Shown one piece after another: positions 48,128 through 57,225 of a stretch of 64,000 nt of DNA. The position numbers and the translations under genes are program-made. Source of the stretch: Buchnera aphidicola (Anoecia corni) (GTDB lineage Bacteria; Pseudomonadota; Gammaproteobacteria; Enterobacterales; Enterobacteriaceae); assembly GCF_964056675.1 (NCBI RefSeq), contig NZ_OZ060371.1, positions 434,001 to 498,000 on the forward strand, read 5' to 3'. The number at the start of each line of letters is the position of its first letter. The stretch's first letter is position 1. The notes under the pieces are model-generated. The model worked only from the letters and a program-made list of their open reading frames with translations, made no database searches and was not told the DNA's origin.

Positions 48128-48415
48128 TTAACTCTTAGATGTTTTTTTTACTTTTTTATCTGAAGTATGTCCTCTATAAGTTCTTGTTGCAGAGAACTCA
48201 CCAAGCTTATGCCCTACCATTTCTTCAGTAATAAACACTGGAATATGTTTTTTTCCATTATGAACAGATATTGTTAATCCAATCATATTCGGAAATATAG
48301 TAGAACGCCGAGACCAAGTTCGTAATGGTTTTTTATCTTTGTTTTTAATTATTTTTTTTACTTTGTTAAATAAATGTGAATCTATAAAAGGCCCTTTTTT
48401 TAAAGAACGTGGCAT
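48128..48415 (-). CDS. rpsS: 30S ribosomal protein S19
   Basis: A 95-residue 30S head protein (E. coli 92). Started at the ATG of MPRSLKKGPFIDSHL (48415), 9 nt after AAGG; a TTG two codons before is an unlikely start. KKPLRTWSRRSTIFPNMIGL and GHKLGEFSATRTYRGHTSDK are intact. Confidence 0.98.
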   Translation of the reverse strand: MPRSLKKGPFIDSHLFNKVKKIIKNKDKKPLRTWSRRSTIFPNMIGLTISVHNGKKHIPVFITEEMVGHKLGEFSATRTYRGHTSDKKVKKTSKS

Positions 48416-48436
48416 ATGCAACTACCTTATAAATAA

Positions 48437-49258
48437 TTATCGAGTTCTACGACGTAAAATAAATTTATCAGTTCTTTTATTTCTACGAGTTTTTTTTCCT
48501 TTAGTTTGATAACCTGAAGGAGAAACCGGATGTTTACCAAAATTCCTACCTTCACCACCTCCATGAGGGTGATCGACTGGATTCATGGCTGTTCCCCTGA
48601 CAGTAGGTCTAACTCCTCTCCAACGAGAGGCACCTGCTTTTCCCAAAATTTTCAACATATTTTCAGAATTTCCCACTTCTCCTATTGTTGCCCTACATTT
48701 AATTTCAACTTTTCTCATTTCTCCAGATCGCAATCTTAATGAAGCATAATTTTCTTCTATTGAAATTAACTGAGCGTAATTTCCTGCTGATCTAGCTATT
48801 TGACCTCCTTTTCCAGGCTTCATTTCTATATTATGAATAAGACAACCTATAGGTATATTTTTTATAGGAAGAGCATTACCAACATTAATATCTGATTTTG
48901 GACCAGAAACTACTGTATCTCCAATATTAATATTTTTTGGAGCAATGATATAGCTTCTTGTTCCATCTCTATATAAAATTAATGCTATATTAGCCGACCT
49001 ATTAGGATCATGCTCTATTCTTTCTACAACTGCCAAAACATTATCTTTTTTTCTTTTAAAATCTATTATTCTATACCTTTTTTTATGACCTCCTCCAATA
49101 TGACGAGTAGTTATTCGACCATTATTATTTCTACCTCCTGTCTTAACCATTTTTTTTAATAAAAGAGAATGAGCTTTTCCTTTATATAAATTAGGAGTGA
49201 CGATTTTTACAGCATGTCTACGTCCTGGAGATGTTGGTTTATATTTGACAACTGTCAT
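48437..49258 (-). CDS. rplB: 50S ribosomal protein L2
   Basis: A 273-residue protein (E. coli 273) essential for subunit association and the peptidyl-transferase region. KYKPTSPGRRHAV start, GGGHKKRYRIIDFKR, and the functionally key His in NPVDHPHGGGEGRNFGKHPV are present. Confidence 0.98.
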   Translation of the reverse strand: MTVVKYKPTSPGRRHAVKIVTPNLYKGKAHSLLLKKMVKTGGRNNNGRITTRHIGGGHKKRYRIIDFKRKKDNVLAVVERIEHDPNRSANIALILYRDGTRSYIIAPKNINIGDTVVSGPKSDINVGNALPIKNIPIGCLIHNIEMKPGKGGQIARSAGNYAQLISIEENYASLRLRSGEMRKVEIKCRATIGEVGNSENMLKILGKAGASRWRGVRPTVRGTAMNPVDHPHGGGEGRNFGKHPVSPSGYQTKGKKTRRNKRTDKFILRRRTR

Positions 49259-49281
49259 TTTTTTTCCTTTAGTATAACTAT

Positions 49282-49584
49282 TTATTTTCTAGAATCAATT
49301 AAATCTAATTTTTGTCCTTTTTTTATAGTTACAAAAGCTTTTTTCCATTTTTTTCTAAATCCTATTTTTTGTCCCTGTCCTTTTTTTTTGCTTTTTACTA
49401 CTAATGTATTGACTTTATCTACTTTCACAGAAAACAATCTTTCTACAGATTTTTTAATTTCATATTTTTTTGAAGAATATGCTACTTTTAATACTATGGT
49501 GTTTTTTTTTTCTACAGAAGTAGTTGATTTTTCAGAAATATGACGAGATAGAATTACATTTAATAAACGTTCTTCCATAATCAT
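49282..49584 (-). CDS. rplW: 50S ribosomal protein L23
   Basis: A 100-residue protein (E. coli 100) that forms the docking site for trigger factor and SRP at the tunnel exit; both partners are encoded in this window (tig and ffs). MIMEERLLNVILSRHISEKST start, and the rRNA-binding loop GQGQKIGFRKKWKKAFVTI near the end. Start overlaps the rplD stop by 4 nt. Confidence 0.97.
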   Translation of the reverse strand: MIMEERLLNVILSRHISEKSTTSVEKKNTIVLKVAYSSKKYEIKKSVERLFSVKVDKVNTLVVKSKKKGQGQKIGFRKKWKKAFVTIKKGQKLDLIDSRK

Positions 49585-50204
49585 ACCAGCATATCCTCAA
49601 TTTTTTTTACTGCTTTTAAAGTAATCACTGTTTTATCAAATTTTATCAAACTATATGGATCAATATAAGAAGCTTCTCGAACTTCTATTCTCTTGACATT
49701 TCTAGAAGCTAATATTAAATTATCTTCTATTTTGTTTGTAACAATTAGTACTTTATTTAAAGATAGTTTTTTTGTTAATGATATAAATTTTATTTTTTCT
49801 AATAATAATTTAGTTTTTGGATATTCTAAAGAAAAATCTTTTAAAACTATAAATCTTTTTTGCCTGATTAATTCAGATAATATACTTTTTAACGCTCCTT
49901 TATACATTTTTTTGTTAATCTTTTTCGAATAATCTTTATTACAAGATGCAAAAGTCACTCCTCCAGAACGCCAAAGTGGACTTCTTATGGAACCCGCTCT
50001 TGCTCTTCCAGTACCTTTTTGTCTCCATGGTTTTTTTCCTGAACCAGAAACTAAAGCTCTACTTTTCTGAGATTTTGTTCCTTGTCTAGCATAAGAAGTA
50101 TATGCTACTATTACTTGATGAACTAAAGATTCATTAAAATCACAACCAAAAACAGATCTAGATACAGGGACTAATTCCTGTATATCTTGAAGTACTAAAT
50201 CCAT
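49581..50204 (-). CDS. rplD: 50S ribosomal protein L4
   Basis: A 207-residue protein (E. coli 201); in E. coli it also represses its own S10 operon. GSGKKPWRQKGTGRARAGSI, the tunnel loop, and the end KTVITLKAVKKIEDMLV are seen. I start at MDLVLQDIQ (50204), 8 nt after AGGGA and matching the E. coli start; an ATG at 50219 overlapping the rplC stop as ATGA is the alternative. Confidence 0.95.
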   Translation of the reverse strand: MDLVLQDIQELVPVSRSVFGCDFNESLVHQVIVAYTSYARQGTKSQKSRALVSGSGKKPWRQKGTGRARAGSIRSPLWRSGGVTFASCNKDYSKKINKKMYKGALKSILSELIRQKRFIVLKDFSLEYPKTKLLLEKIKFISLTKKLSLNKVLIVTNKIEDNLILASRNVKRIEVREASYIDPYSLIKFDKTVITLKAVKKIEDMLV

Positions 50205-50215
50205 ATCTAAATCCC

Positions 50216-50845
50216 TCATCCCTTAATAGCCGGTTTAACAATAATATTACTATTTTTTGGACCAGGAATAGATCCTTTAATAAGTAATAAACTATTATCT
50301 GCATCAACTTCTATTATTTTTAAATTTTGAATAGTAGTTCTACTGTTTCCTAAATGACCAGACATTTTTTTTCCTTTAAATACTCTTCCAGGAGTTTGGT
50401 TTTGTCCAATAGATCCAGGTACTCTATGTGATAAGGAGTTTCCATGAGTAGCATCTTGCATTTTAAAATTCCATCTTTTAATAGTACCACTAAATCCTTT
50501 TCCTTTTGAAAATCCAGTAATATCTACTTTACTAATATTTAAAAATATGTCTATAGTCAAAATCTGGCCAATCTTAAACTCTGTTATATTTTTAACTCTA
50601 AACTCCCATAAACCTATTCCTGCTGATACTTTATTTTTCATAAAGTGTCCTATTGCAGGTTTTTTTAATCTATTATTTTTTATTTTACCCGTAGTTACTT
50701 GAATAGCATCATATAAATCTTTTTCTTTTCTCTTTATCTGTGTAACTCTATTATTATTGACTTTAACTACAGTAATAGGAATAACTAAACCTTCTTTAGT
50801 AAAAAATCTAGTCATTCCAATTTTTTTTCCTACTAAACCCATCAT
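50216..50845 (-). CDS. rplC: 50S ribosomal protein L3
   Basis: A 209-residue protein (E. coli 209), an assembly initiator near the peptidyl-transferase centre. MMGLVGKKIGMTRFF start, the central loop WNFKMQDATHGNSLSHRVPG and GQNQTPGRVFKGKKMSGHLG (adjoining) with the Gln that is methylated by PrmB in E. coli, and end IIVKPAIKG. Confidence 0.98.
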   Translation of the reverse strand: MMGLVGKKIGMTRFFTKEGLVIPITVVKVNNNRVTQIKRKEKDLYDAIQVTTGKIKNNRLKKPAIGHFMKNKVSAGIGLWEFRVKNITEFKIGQILTIDIFLNISKVDITGFSKGKGFSGTIKRWNFKMQDATHGNSLSHRVPGSIGQNQTPGRVFKGKKMSGHLGNSRTTIQNLKIIEVDADNSLLLIKGSIPGPKNSNIIVKPAIKG

Positions 50846-50876
50846 TTTTAGTACCTCTAAATCACATTAAGATACC

Positions 50877-51188
50877 TTAACTTAAGCTAATTTGAACATC
50901 TACACCTGCAGCTAAATCTAACCGCATCAACGCATCTACAGTTTTTTCAGTAGGTTCAACGATATCAATTAATCTTTTATGTGTTCTAATTTCGTACTGA
51001 TCACGAGCATCCTTATTAACATGCGGAGATACTAAAATAGTAAATCTTTCTTTTCTTGTTGGTAAAGGAATAGGACCTCGAACCTGAGCTCCTGTTCTTT
51101 TAGCTGTTTCTACTATCTCAGCCGTAGATTGATCAATTAAACGATGATCAAAAGCTTTAAGACGAATACGAATTCTTTGGTTCTGCAT
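50877..51188 (-). CDS. rpsJ: 30S ribosomal protein S10 (NusE)
   Basis: A 103-residue protein (E. coli 103), first of the S10 operon. It is a 30S head protein and also NusB's partner in antitermination (nusB is at 1200). RIRIRLKAFDHRLIDQSTAE start and VRGPIPLPTRKERFT core are intact. Confidence 0.98.
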   Translation of the reverse strand: MQNQRIRIRLKAFDHRLIDQSTAEIVETAKRTGAQVRGPIPLPTRKERFTILVSPHVNKDARDQYEIRTHKRLIDIVEPTEKTVDALMRLDLAAGVDVQISLS

Positions 51189-51664
51189 AGCATCAGAACT
51201 CCATTATATACAAACTATAAATTTACTCCATATACATGAAAATGCATGTTATGTGGTGTAATCGTTTTGACATAAATCCTTTATTAGGAATTTTTAAAAT
51301 AAATTTTAATATTTTTTATATATATATTTCTATAATTCAACTCCTATAAAGAATGTTATGATTTTTAATTAAAATTAATAGTATTTTAACATATTAACAA
51401 TAAAAAAAAAACGTATAAATTATTATTCAGATATGTAAATATCTTACCAGACAAACGAATCTATATATATATAAATAAAACCTGCTGAAAATACTATTTC
51501 TATATTTTAAAAACTTAACAGTTCTATATTTAATTGATTTTTTTTATTTAAAAAATATTTCATTTAAAATGAGAAAAGAGCATAAAAAACTACTCCTTTC
51601 CCTATCTTCATTGTTTATATTAATAAATAAACATATAATAATATATTATTGTTATTTTTTAAAA
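51189..51664. other. S10 operon leader and promoter region
   Basis: 476 nt between tuf and rpsJ with no gene. It should hold the S10 operon promoter and, if kept, the L4-responsive leader. A short hairpin can be drawn at 51274-51293 (AAATCCT/AGGAATTT with a bulge), and a weak TTGAAT/TATAAA pair lies near 51320-51342 reading leftward with only 14 nt between. I cannot recognise the E. coli S10 leader structure. Confidence 0.45.
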
Positions 51665-52849
51665 TTAACTCATTACTTTAGAAACTACTCCAGCACCCAC
51701 AGTTTTTCCTCCTTCTCTTATAGCAAAACGTAACCCTTCTTCCATAGCAATTGGATGAATTAAAGTAACTACCATTTCTACATTATCTCCAGGCATTACC
51801 ATTTCTACTGAACCTAAAAGTTCAATCGAACCAGTTACATCAGTTGTTCTAAAATAAAATTGAGGTCTATATCCTTTTAAAAAAGCTGTATGCCTTCCCC
51901 CTTCATCTTTGGATAATACATAAACTTTAGCAGTAAATTTAACATGAGGTAAAATAGAACCAGGTTTTGATAAAATTTGACCACGTTCTATTTCTTCTCG
52001 CTTTGTACCTCTTAACAATACACCTACATTTTCTCCTGCTCTACCTTCATCTAATAATTTTCTAAACATCTCGACACCAGTACAAATTGTTTTACTCGTT
52101 GGTTTAATACCAACTATTTCTACTTCATCTCCAATTTTAATAATACCTCTTTCTACTCTTCCAGTAACAACAGTTCCTCTTCCAGAAATAGAGAAAACAT
52201 CTTCTATCGGTAATAAAAAAGGTTGTTCAATAGCACGCTTCGGCTCTGGAATGTATGAATCTAAAAAATTTGTTAATTCAACAATTTTCTCTTCCCATTC
52301 TGCATCTCCTTCTAATGCTTTTAAAGCAGACCCTCTAATTATAGGAGTACTATCTCCTGGAAAATCATATTGTGTTAACAAATCTCTAACTTCCATTTCT
52401 ACTAATTCTAATAATTCTTCATCATCTACCATATCACACTTATTTAAAAAAACTAATATATACGGAACTCCTACTTGACGTCCTAACAAAATATGTTCTC
52501 TAGTTTGAGGCATAGGTCCATCTGTAGCTGCTACTACTAAAATCGCACCATCCATTTGTGCTGCTCCAGTAATCATATTTTTTATATAATCAGCATGACC
52601 AGGACAATCTACATGAGCATAGTGACGCTTTTCAGTATCGTACTCTACATGAGAAGTATTAATAGTAATACCTCTAGCTTTTTCTTCAGGTGCATTATCT
52701 ATTTGATCAAAAGCACGTGCTGTACCACCATACTTTTTAGATAAAACTGTAGTAATAGCAGCCGTTAACGTAGTCTTACCATGATCTACATGACCGATAG
52801 TACCTACATTTATATGCGGTTTAGAACGTTCAAACTTTTCTTTAGCCAC
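51665..52849 (-). CDS. tuf: Elongation factor Tu
   Basis: A 394-residue GTPase (E. coli 394) delivering aminoacyl-tRNA. P-loop GHVDHGKTT, switch block RGITINTSHVEY, DCPGHADY, NKCDMVDD and SALKALEGD are intact; domains II and III complete, end GAGVVSKVMS. 45 nt after fusA in the str order. It is the only copy in this window. Confidence 0.98.
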   Translation of the reverse strand: MAKEKFERSKPHINVGTIGHVDHGKTTLTAAITTVLSKKYGGTARAFDQIDNAPEEKARGITINTSHVEYDTEKRHYAHVDCPGHADYIKNMITGAAQMDGAILVVAATDGPMPQTREHILLGRQVGVPYILVFLNKCDMVDDEELLELVEMEVRDLLTQYDFPGDSTPIIRGSALKALEGDAEWEEKIVELTNFLDSYIPEPKRAIEQPFLLPIEDVFSISGRGTVVTGRVERGIIKIGDEVEIVGIKPTSKTICTGVEMFRKLLDEGRAGENVGVLLRGTKREEIERGQILSKPGSILPHVKFTAKVYVLSKDEGGRHTAFLKGYRPQFYFRTTDVTGSIELLGSVEMVMPGDNVEMVVTLIHPIAMEEGLRFAIREGGKTVGAGVVSKVMS

Positions 52850-52893
52850 TCTCTATATTCCTCATATGTTTATTTATATTTAATAAATTACTA

Positions 52894-55023
52894 TTATTTT
52901 TTTCTATTATCTAAAATAGAAGAAATTGTAGATTTTGAAGCTTCTGTATACTTCAAAAATTCCATAGAATAAACAGCTCTTCCTTGTGTTTGAGAACGCA
53001 AATCAGTTGCATATCCAAACATTTCCGATAAAGGCACTTGAGCTGTAATAAACTTAGCAGACATTACATCTTTCATCTTTTCTATATGTCCTCTTCTTCT
53101 ATTTAAATCTCCTATAACATCTCCCATATACTTTTCAGGAGTCTCTATTTCAACTTTCATAATTGGTTCTAACAAAATCGGATTAGCTAAATTAAAAGCT
53201 TTTTTAAATGCGAAAGAAGCTGCTAATTTAAAAGCAATTTCTGAAGAATCTACATCATGGTATGAGCCAAAATGCAATCGAACTCCAATTCCAACTACCG
53301 GATATCCAACTAAAGGACCTGATTTTAACTGTTCTTGAATACCTTTATCAATAGCTGAAATATATTCTCCTGGAATTACTCCTCCTTTAATATCATTAAT
53401 AAACGTATAGTTTTCATCACTATCTTTTAATGGAAACAAATCAATAACTACATGACCATATTGTCCTCTTCCTCCAGATTGCTTTATATGTTTTCCTTCT
53501 ACATCATTTACTCTTATTTTAATAGCTTCACGATATGCAACTTGAGGTTTTCCTATATTAGCATCTACATTAAATTCACGTTTCATACGATCTACAATAA
53601 TTTCTAAATGTAATTCTCCCATTCCAGATATAATGGTTTGATTAGATTCGATATCAACATGTACTCGAAATGAAGGATCTTCTTTCGCAAGACGAGCTAA
53701 TGCAGCACCCATTCTTTCTTGATCAGATTTTGTCTTAGGCTCAACAGCAATAGATATTACTGGTTCTGGAAACTCCATTTTTTCTAAAATAACAGGATTA
53801 CCTGGATCACATAAAGTATCACCCGTAGTAACATTTTTTAAACCTATTGCAGCAGCGATATCTCCAGCATATACTTCTTTTATTTCTTCTCTCTTGTTTG
53901 CATGCATTTGAACAATACGTCCTAATCGTTCTTTTTGTTCTTTAACAGAATTAAAGACAGTATCTCCAGAACGAACAAAACCAGAATAAACTCGGAAAAA
54001 CGTTAAATTTCCAACAAACGGATCATTTGCTATTTTAAAAGCTAAAGCTGAAAAAGATTGTCTGTCTAAATAATCACTATGATCAAAAATTATATTATTT
54101 TGAGTAGTATTTTTATCACTAATTTTTAATTTTTTTTCTAAATTAACAACATCTAAAGGAGAAGGTAAGTATTCTACAATAGCATCTAATAAAGCTTGTA
54201 CACCTTTATTTTTAAAAGCAGAACCACAAGTCACTAACATTATTTCATTTTTTAGTGCTCTTTTTCTTAAACAAGTTTTTATTTCTTTTTCAGATATATA
54301 TTGATTATTTAAATATTTATTCATTAAAATTTCATCTTCTTCTACTGCTGCTTCGATCATATGCTGCCTCCATTCTTCAGCAATAACTTCCATATCTACA
54401 GGTATATCTTCATATTTAAAAGTAATACCTTGATCTTCTTCATTCCAACGAATAGCTTTCATTTTTATTAAATCAATTAATCCTGTAAAATTTTCTTCTT
54501 TTCCAATAGAAAGTTGAAGTGGAACTGGATTAGCACCTAATCGAACTTTAATTTGTTCTACTACTTTTAAAAAATCAGCTCCCATTCTATCCATCTTATT
54601 AACAAAAGCAATACGTGGAACTTTATATTTATTAGCCTGCCTCCATACTGTTTCAGATTGAGGTTGAACTCCTCCTACTGCACAATATACCATTACTACC
54701 CCATCTAGTACTCTCATTGACCTTTCTACTTCTATAGTAAAATCAACGTGTCCTGGTGTATCAATAATATTTATTCTATGTGATTTAAACTGATTAGCCA
54801 TTCCAGACCAAAACGTTGTAGTTGCCGCAGATGTAATTGTAATTCCCCTTTCTTGCTCTTGTTCCATCCAATCCATGGTAGCCGCTCCATCGTGAACTTC
54901 TCCTATTTTATGATTTATTCCTGTATAAAATAAAATCCGTTCTGTAGTTGTAGTTTTTCCAGCATCAATATGAGCGCTAATTCCAATGTTACGATAATGT
55001 ATAATAGGTGTTATACGAGCCAT
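52894..55023 (-). CDS. fusA: Elongation factor G
   Basis: A 709-residue translocase GTPase (E. coli 704). G motifs AHIDAGKTTTTERIL, RGITITSAATTTFW, DTPGHVDFT and NKMDRMGAD are present, with all five domains and the domain IV tip region GGRGQYGHV. Small insertions account for the extra residues. Follows rpsG by 96 nt in the str operon. Confidence 0.98.
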   Translation of the reverse strand: MARITPIIHYRNIGISAHIDAGKTTTTERILFYTGINHKIGEVHDGAATMDWMEQEQERGITITSAATTTFWSGMANQFKSHRINIIDTPGHVDFTIEVERSMRVLDGVVMVYCAVGGVQPQSETVWRQANKYKVPRIAFVNKMDRMGADFLKVVEQIKVRLGANPVPLQLSIGKEENFTGLIDLIKMKAIRWNEEDQGITFKYEDIPVDMEVIAEEWRQHMIEAAVEEDEILMNKYLNNQYISEKEIKTCLRKRALKNEIMLVTCGSAFKNKGVQALLDAIVEYLPSPLDVVNLEKKLKISDKNTTQNNIIFDHSDYLDRQSFSALAFKIANDPFVGNLTFFRVYSGFVRSGDTVFNSVKEQKERLGRIVQMHANKREEIKEVYAGDIAAAIGLKNVTTGDTLCDPGNPVILEKMEFPEPVISIAVEPKTKSDQERMGAALARLAKEDPSFRVHVDIESNQTIISGMGELHLEIIVDRMKREFNVDANIGKPQVAYREAIKIRVNDVEGKHIKQSGGRGQYGHVVIDLFPLKDSDENYTFINDIKGGVIPGEYISAIDKGIQEQLKSGPLVGYPVVGIGVRLHFGSYHDVDSSEIAFKLAASFAFKKAFNLANPILLEPIMKVEIETPEKYMGDVIGDLNRRRGHIEKMKDVMSAKFITAQVPLSEMFGYATDLRSQTQGRAVYSMEFLKYTEASKSTISSILDNRKK

Positions 55024-55119
55024 TATTTCTTTTGCCTTATTGAATTAATAATTATACCAATACTAAATTGCAAATTTATTTTTACTTAGTAAAATACTGT
55101 AGAATATATATATTTTATT

Positions 55120-55590
55120 TTACCAACGGTAATGTGCAAATGCTTTATTTGCTTCTGCCATTTTATGTACTTCTTCTCGTTTTCTCACTGCAGCTCCTTT
55201 ATTATCTATAGCATCAAGCAATTCATGAAATAAACGTAACGTCATAGATTTATCTTTTCTTTTTCTAGCTGATGAAATTATCCATCTCATAGCTAAAGCG
55301 TTACGCCTTACTAAACGAACTTCGACTGGAACTTGATAAGTAGAACCACCTACTCTACGTGATTTAACTTCTACTACTGGTCGAACATTTTCAAAAGCAA
55401 TTTCAATGGCATCAATTTCTTTTTTTCCAATTTTTTTAGATAATTTATCTAACGCACTATAAACAATACATTCTGCAATAGATTTCTTTCCATTTACCAT
55501 TAATATATTGATAAATTTAGCTAATAATTCAGAAGAAAACTTCGGGTCAGGTAAAATTTTTCGATTATTTACTACTCTTCTTCTTGGCAT
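55120..55590 (-). CDS. rpsG: 30S ribosomal protein S7
   Basis: A 156-residue 30S head organiser (E. coli B 156, K-12 179), in E. coli the translational regulator of the str operon. MPRRRVVNNRKILPDPKF start, GGSTYQVPVEVR and the end AEANKAFAHYRW are intact. 77 nt from rpsL. Confidence 0.98.
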   Translation of the reverse strand: MPRRRVVNNRKILPDPKFSSELLAKFINILMVNGKKSIAECIVYSALDKLSKKIGKKEIDAIEIAFENVRPVVEVKSRRVGGSTYQVPVEVRLVRRNALAMRWIISSARKRKDKSMTLRLFHELLDAIDNKGAAVRKREEVHKMAEANKAFAHYRW

Positions 55591-55667
55591 ATAATTCTCC
55601 TATTTTAAAAAATATTTATTCAAACTTATTAAAATAAATATAGATATATATATTATAAATAATAAAT

Positions 55668-56042
55668 TTAAGATTTACTTTTTTTTACTCCATATTTTGA
55701 TCTACTAGTCTTTCTTTCCTTTACTCCAGCACAATCTAAAGATCCTCTTACTACATGATATCTTACTCCGGGTAAATCTTTTACTCTTCCTCCTCTTATT
55801 AATATTACAGAATGTTCTTGTAAATTATGCCCTTCTCCACCTATATATGCAGTAACTTCAAATCCATTCGTTAAACGAACCCTGCAAACTTTTCTTAATG
55901 CTGAATTAGGTTTTTTAGGAGTAGTCGTATATACTCTAATACATACGCCTCTTTTTTGAGGACAGCTATTTAATGCTGGAACATTACTTTTAATACTTTT
56001 ATACAATCTCGACTTACGCACTAATTGATTAATAGTAGACAT
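55668..56042 (-). CDS. rpsL: 30S ribosomal protein S12
   Basis: A 124-residue decoding-centre protein, exactly the E. coli length when started at MSTINQLVRKSR (56042) with AGGA ahead. An in-frame extension to 56126 is spacer. The PNSALRKVCRVRLTNG block and the KDLPGVRYHVVRG block are complete. Position 43 of the family is Lys in TTPKKPNSA, the streptomycin-sensitive residue. Confidence 0.98.
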   Translation of the reverse strand: MSTINQLVRKSRLYKSIKSNVPALNSCPQKRGVCIRVYTTTPKKPNSALRKVCRVRLTNGFEVTAYIGGEGHNLQEHSVILIRGGRVKDLPGVRYHVVRGSLDCAGVKERKTSRSKYGVKKSKS

Positions 56043-56136
56043 AATTTTTCCTGATAGTTTTAATTTTGATGTAAAGTATATTACATTTTTTAAAAATTTA
56101 TATTGTAAACATCTAAATACAAACAAAAATACTAAT

Positions 56137-56418
56137 TTACCAATTTATTTGTGTTTTATGTTTAAATGTAAGTTGTACAAACTGTTTATAGTTTATAACT
56201 TTAAATCCAGAATTAATATTTTTTAAACCCCGTGCTTCTAAATCTTCTTTTAAAACATGTATGATATGTATATATCTTTTATAATTCAAAAAAAAATCTT
56301 TATCTACTGCAAAAACAACTCCATCTTGCAACATAACAATGTCATCATTTAAATCTATCATTAAAAACATAGTATCTAAATCAATAGAATATGGAGACTT
56401 CATCAATGTATGCAACAA
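56137..56418 (-). CDS. tusB: Sulfur relay protein TusB
   Basis: A 93-residue DsrH-like subunit of the TusBCD hexamer (E. coli 95) in the s2U34 tRNA thiolation relay. Blocks IVMLQDGVVFAVD, LKEDLEARGL and the C-terminal VQLTFKHKTQINW match E. coli. I start at a TTG (56418), 8 nt after AGAGG, which gives the family start M-L-H-T-L; an ATG at 56448 would overlap tusC by 19 nt and add unrelated residues. Confidence 0.93.
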   Translation of the reverse strand: MLHTLMKSPYSIDLDTMFLMIDLNDDIVMLQDGVVFAVDKDFFLNYKRYIHIIHVLKEDLEARGLKNINSGFKVINYKQFVQLTFKHKTQINW

Positions 56419-56429
56419 ACCTATTACCT

Positions 56430-56789
56430 CTAAAAATTTATAATACAATCAAAACTATTTAACTTTTTTTTAAAAGATAAATTATTTAATATTTTTATAT
56501 TAACTAAAAAATCATCAAAAAAAAATATCCCTCGTTTATTAACAGATCCTAAATGTAAATAGCACTTTTTTTCGCAATAAATCGAAAAAATACGAAATGC
56601 ATTAGTATATTTATGAAAAAAAATTTTTTTAGAATTTTGCCATTTTAATAATTGTAGAACTCCATCATTTATAAAAAAAAAACCTATTTCATTAGTAAAC
56701 GAAGATAATGCTAGAGCAGCATTTAAACCTTCTTGACTATTCGAAGTTCCATATGGAAGATGAGAAAAAACAAAAGCTATACTATTCAT
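56430..56789 (-). CDS. tusC: Sulfur relay protein TusC
   Basis: A 119-residue DsrF-like protein (E. coli 119). IAFVFSHLPYGTSNSQEGLN start and FFINDGVLQLLKWQ are well conserved; the middle is diverged. Structural partner of TusB and TusD. Lies between tusD (40 nt gap) and tusB (11 nt gap), in one leftward transcript that probably continues into rpsL. Confidence 0.95.
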   Translation of the reverse strand: MNSIAFVFSHLPYGTSNSQEGLNAALALSSFTNEIGFFFINDGVLQLLKWQNSKKIFFHKYTNAFRIFSIYCEKKCYLHLGSVNKRGIFFFDDFLVNIKILNNLSFKKKLNSFDCIINF

Positions 56790-56829
56790 TATTCATATAA
56801 ATATATTTTAATTAACTAATTAATATAAT

Positions 56830-57225
56830 TTAAAATTGCATAAAACGATTAGATTTTTTAACTGATTTTAAAAATCTACTGAATCCTACAATAGAAAATG
56901 CTTTAGAAATATTTTTTTTATTTTTTTCTTTACCTAAATCAGCATTTTTTGTTACCACTCCGCGCTGTATTAATGAATTTATACATAAATATAATTTCAC
57001 ATTATGTAAATCATGTATTTTTTTCCATTCTTCTTCTATATTTATATAATGTACATTTTTCATGTTACTAGTAGTAACTCCATTAAAAATACCATCACCG
57101 TAAAAAAATACACTGTATATACTATGTCCTAAATTAAGAACAGTTCTAGAAAAAATAAATGAACTAATTGAATTTTGCGAACTATATATTGAAGAAGTTA
57201 CCATTACTGTATAAATATATTTCAT
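56830..57225 (-). CDS. tusD: Sulfurtransferase TusD
   Basis: A 131-residue DsrE-like protein (E. coli 128) that takes sulfur from TusA and passes it to TusE (encoded at 3208). The active Cys is kept in LYLCINSLIQRGVV, matching E. coli Cys78, and VFFYGDGIFN, GFSRFL and RFMQF end blocks align. First of tusDCB. TusA and MnmA are not in this window. Confidence 0.95.
   Translation of the reverse strand: MKYIYTVMVTSSIYSSQNSISSFIFSRTVLNLGHSIYSVFFYGDGIFNGVTTSNMKNVHYINIEEEWKKIHDLHNVKLYLCINSLIQRGVVTKNADLGKEKNKKNISKAFSIVGFSRFLKSVKKSNRFMQF

Noticed and set aside
51274..51293. S10 leader attenuator hairpin
   Set aside because: A short bulged hairpin is present but nothing resembling the multi-hairpin L4 target could be built; left as a note in the spacer entry.
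56043..56126. N-terminal extension of S12
   Set aside because: The extra 28 residues are unlike any S12, and the ATG at 56042 with AGGA gives exactly 124 residues.
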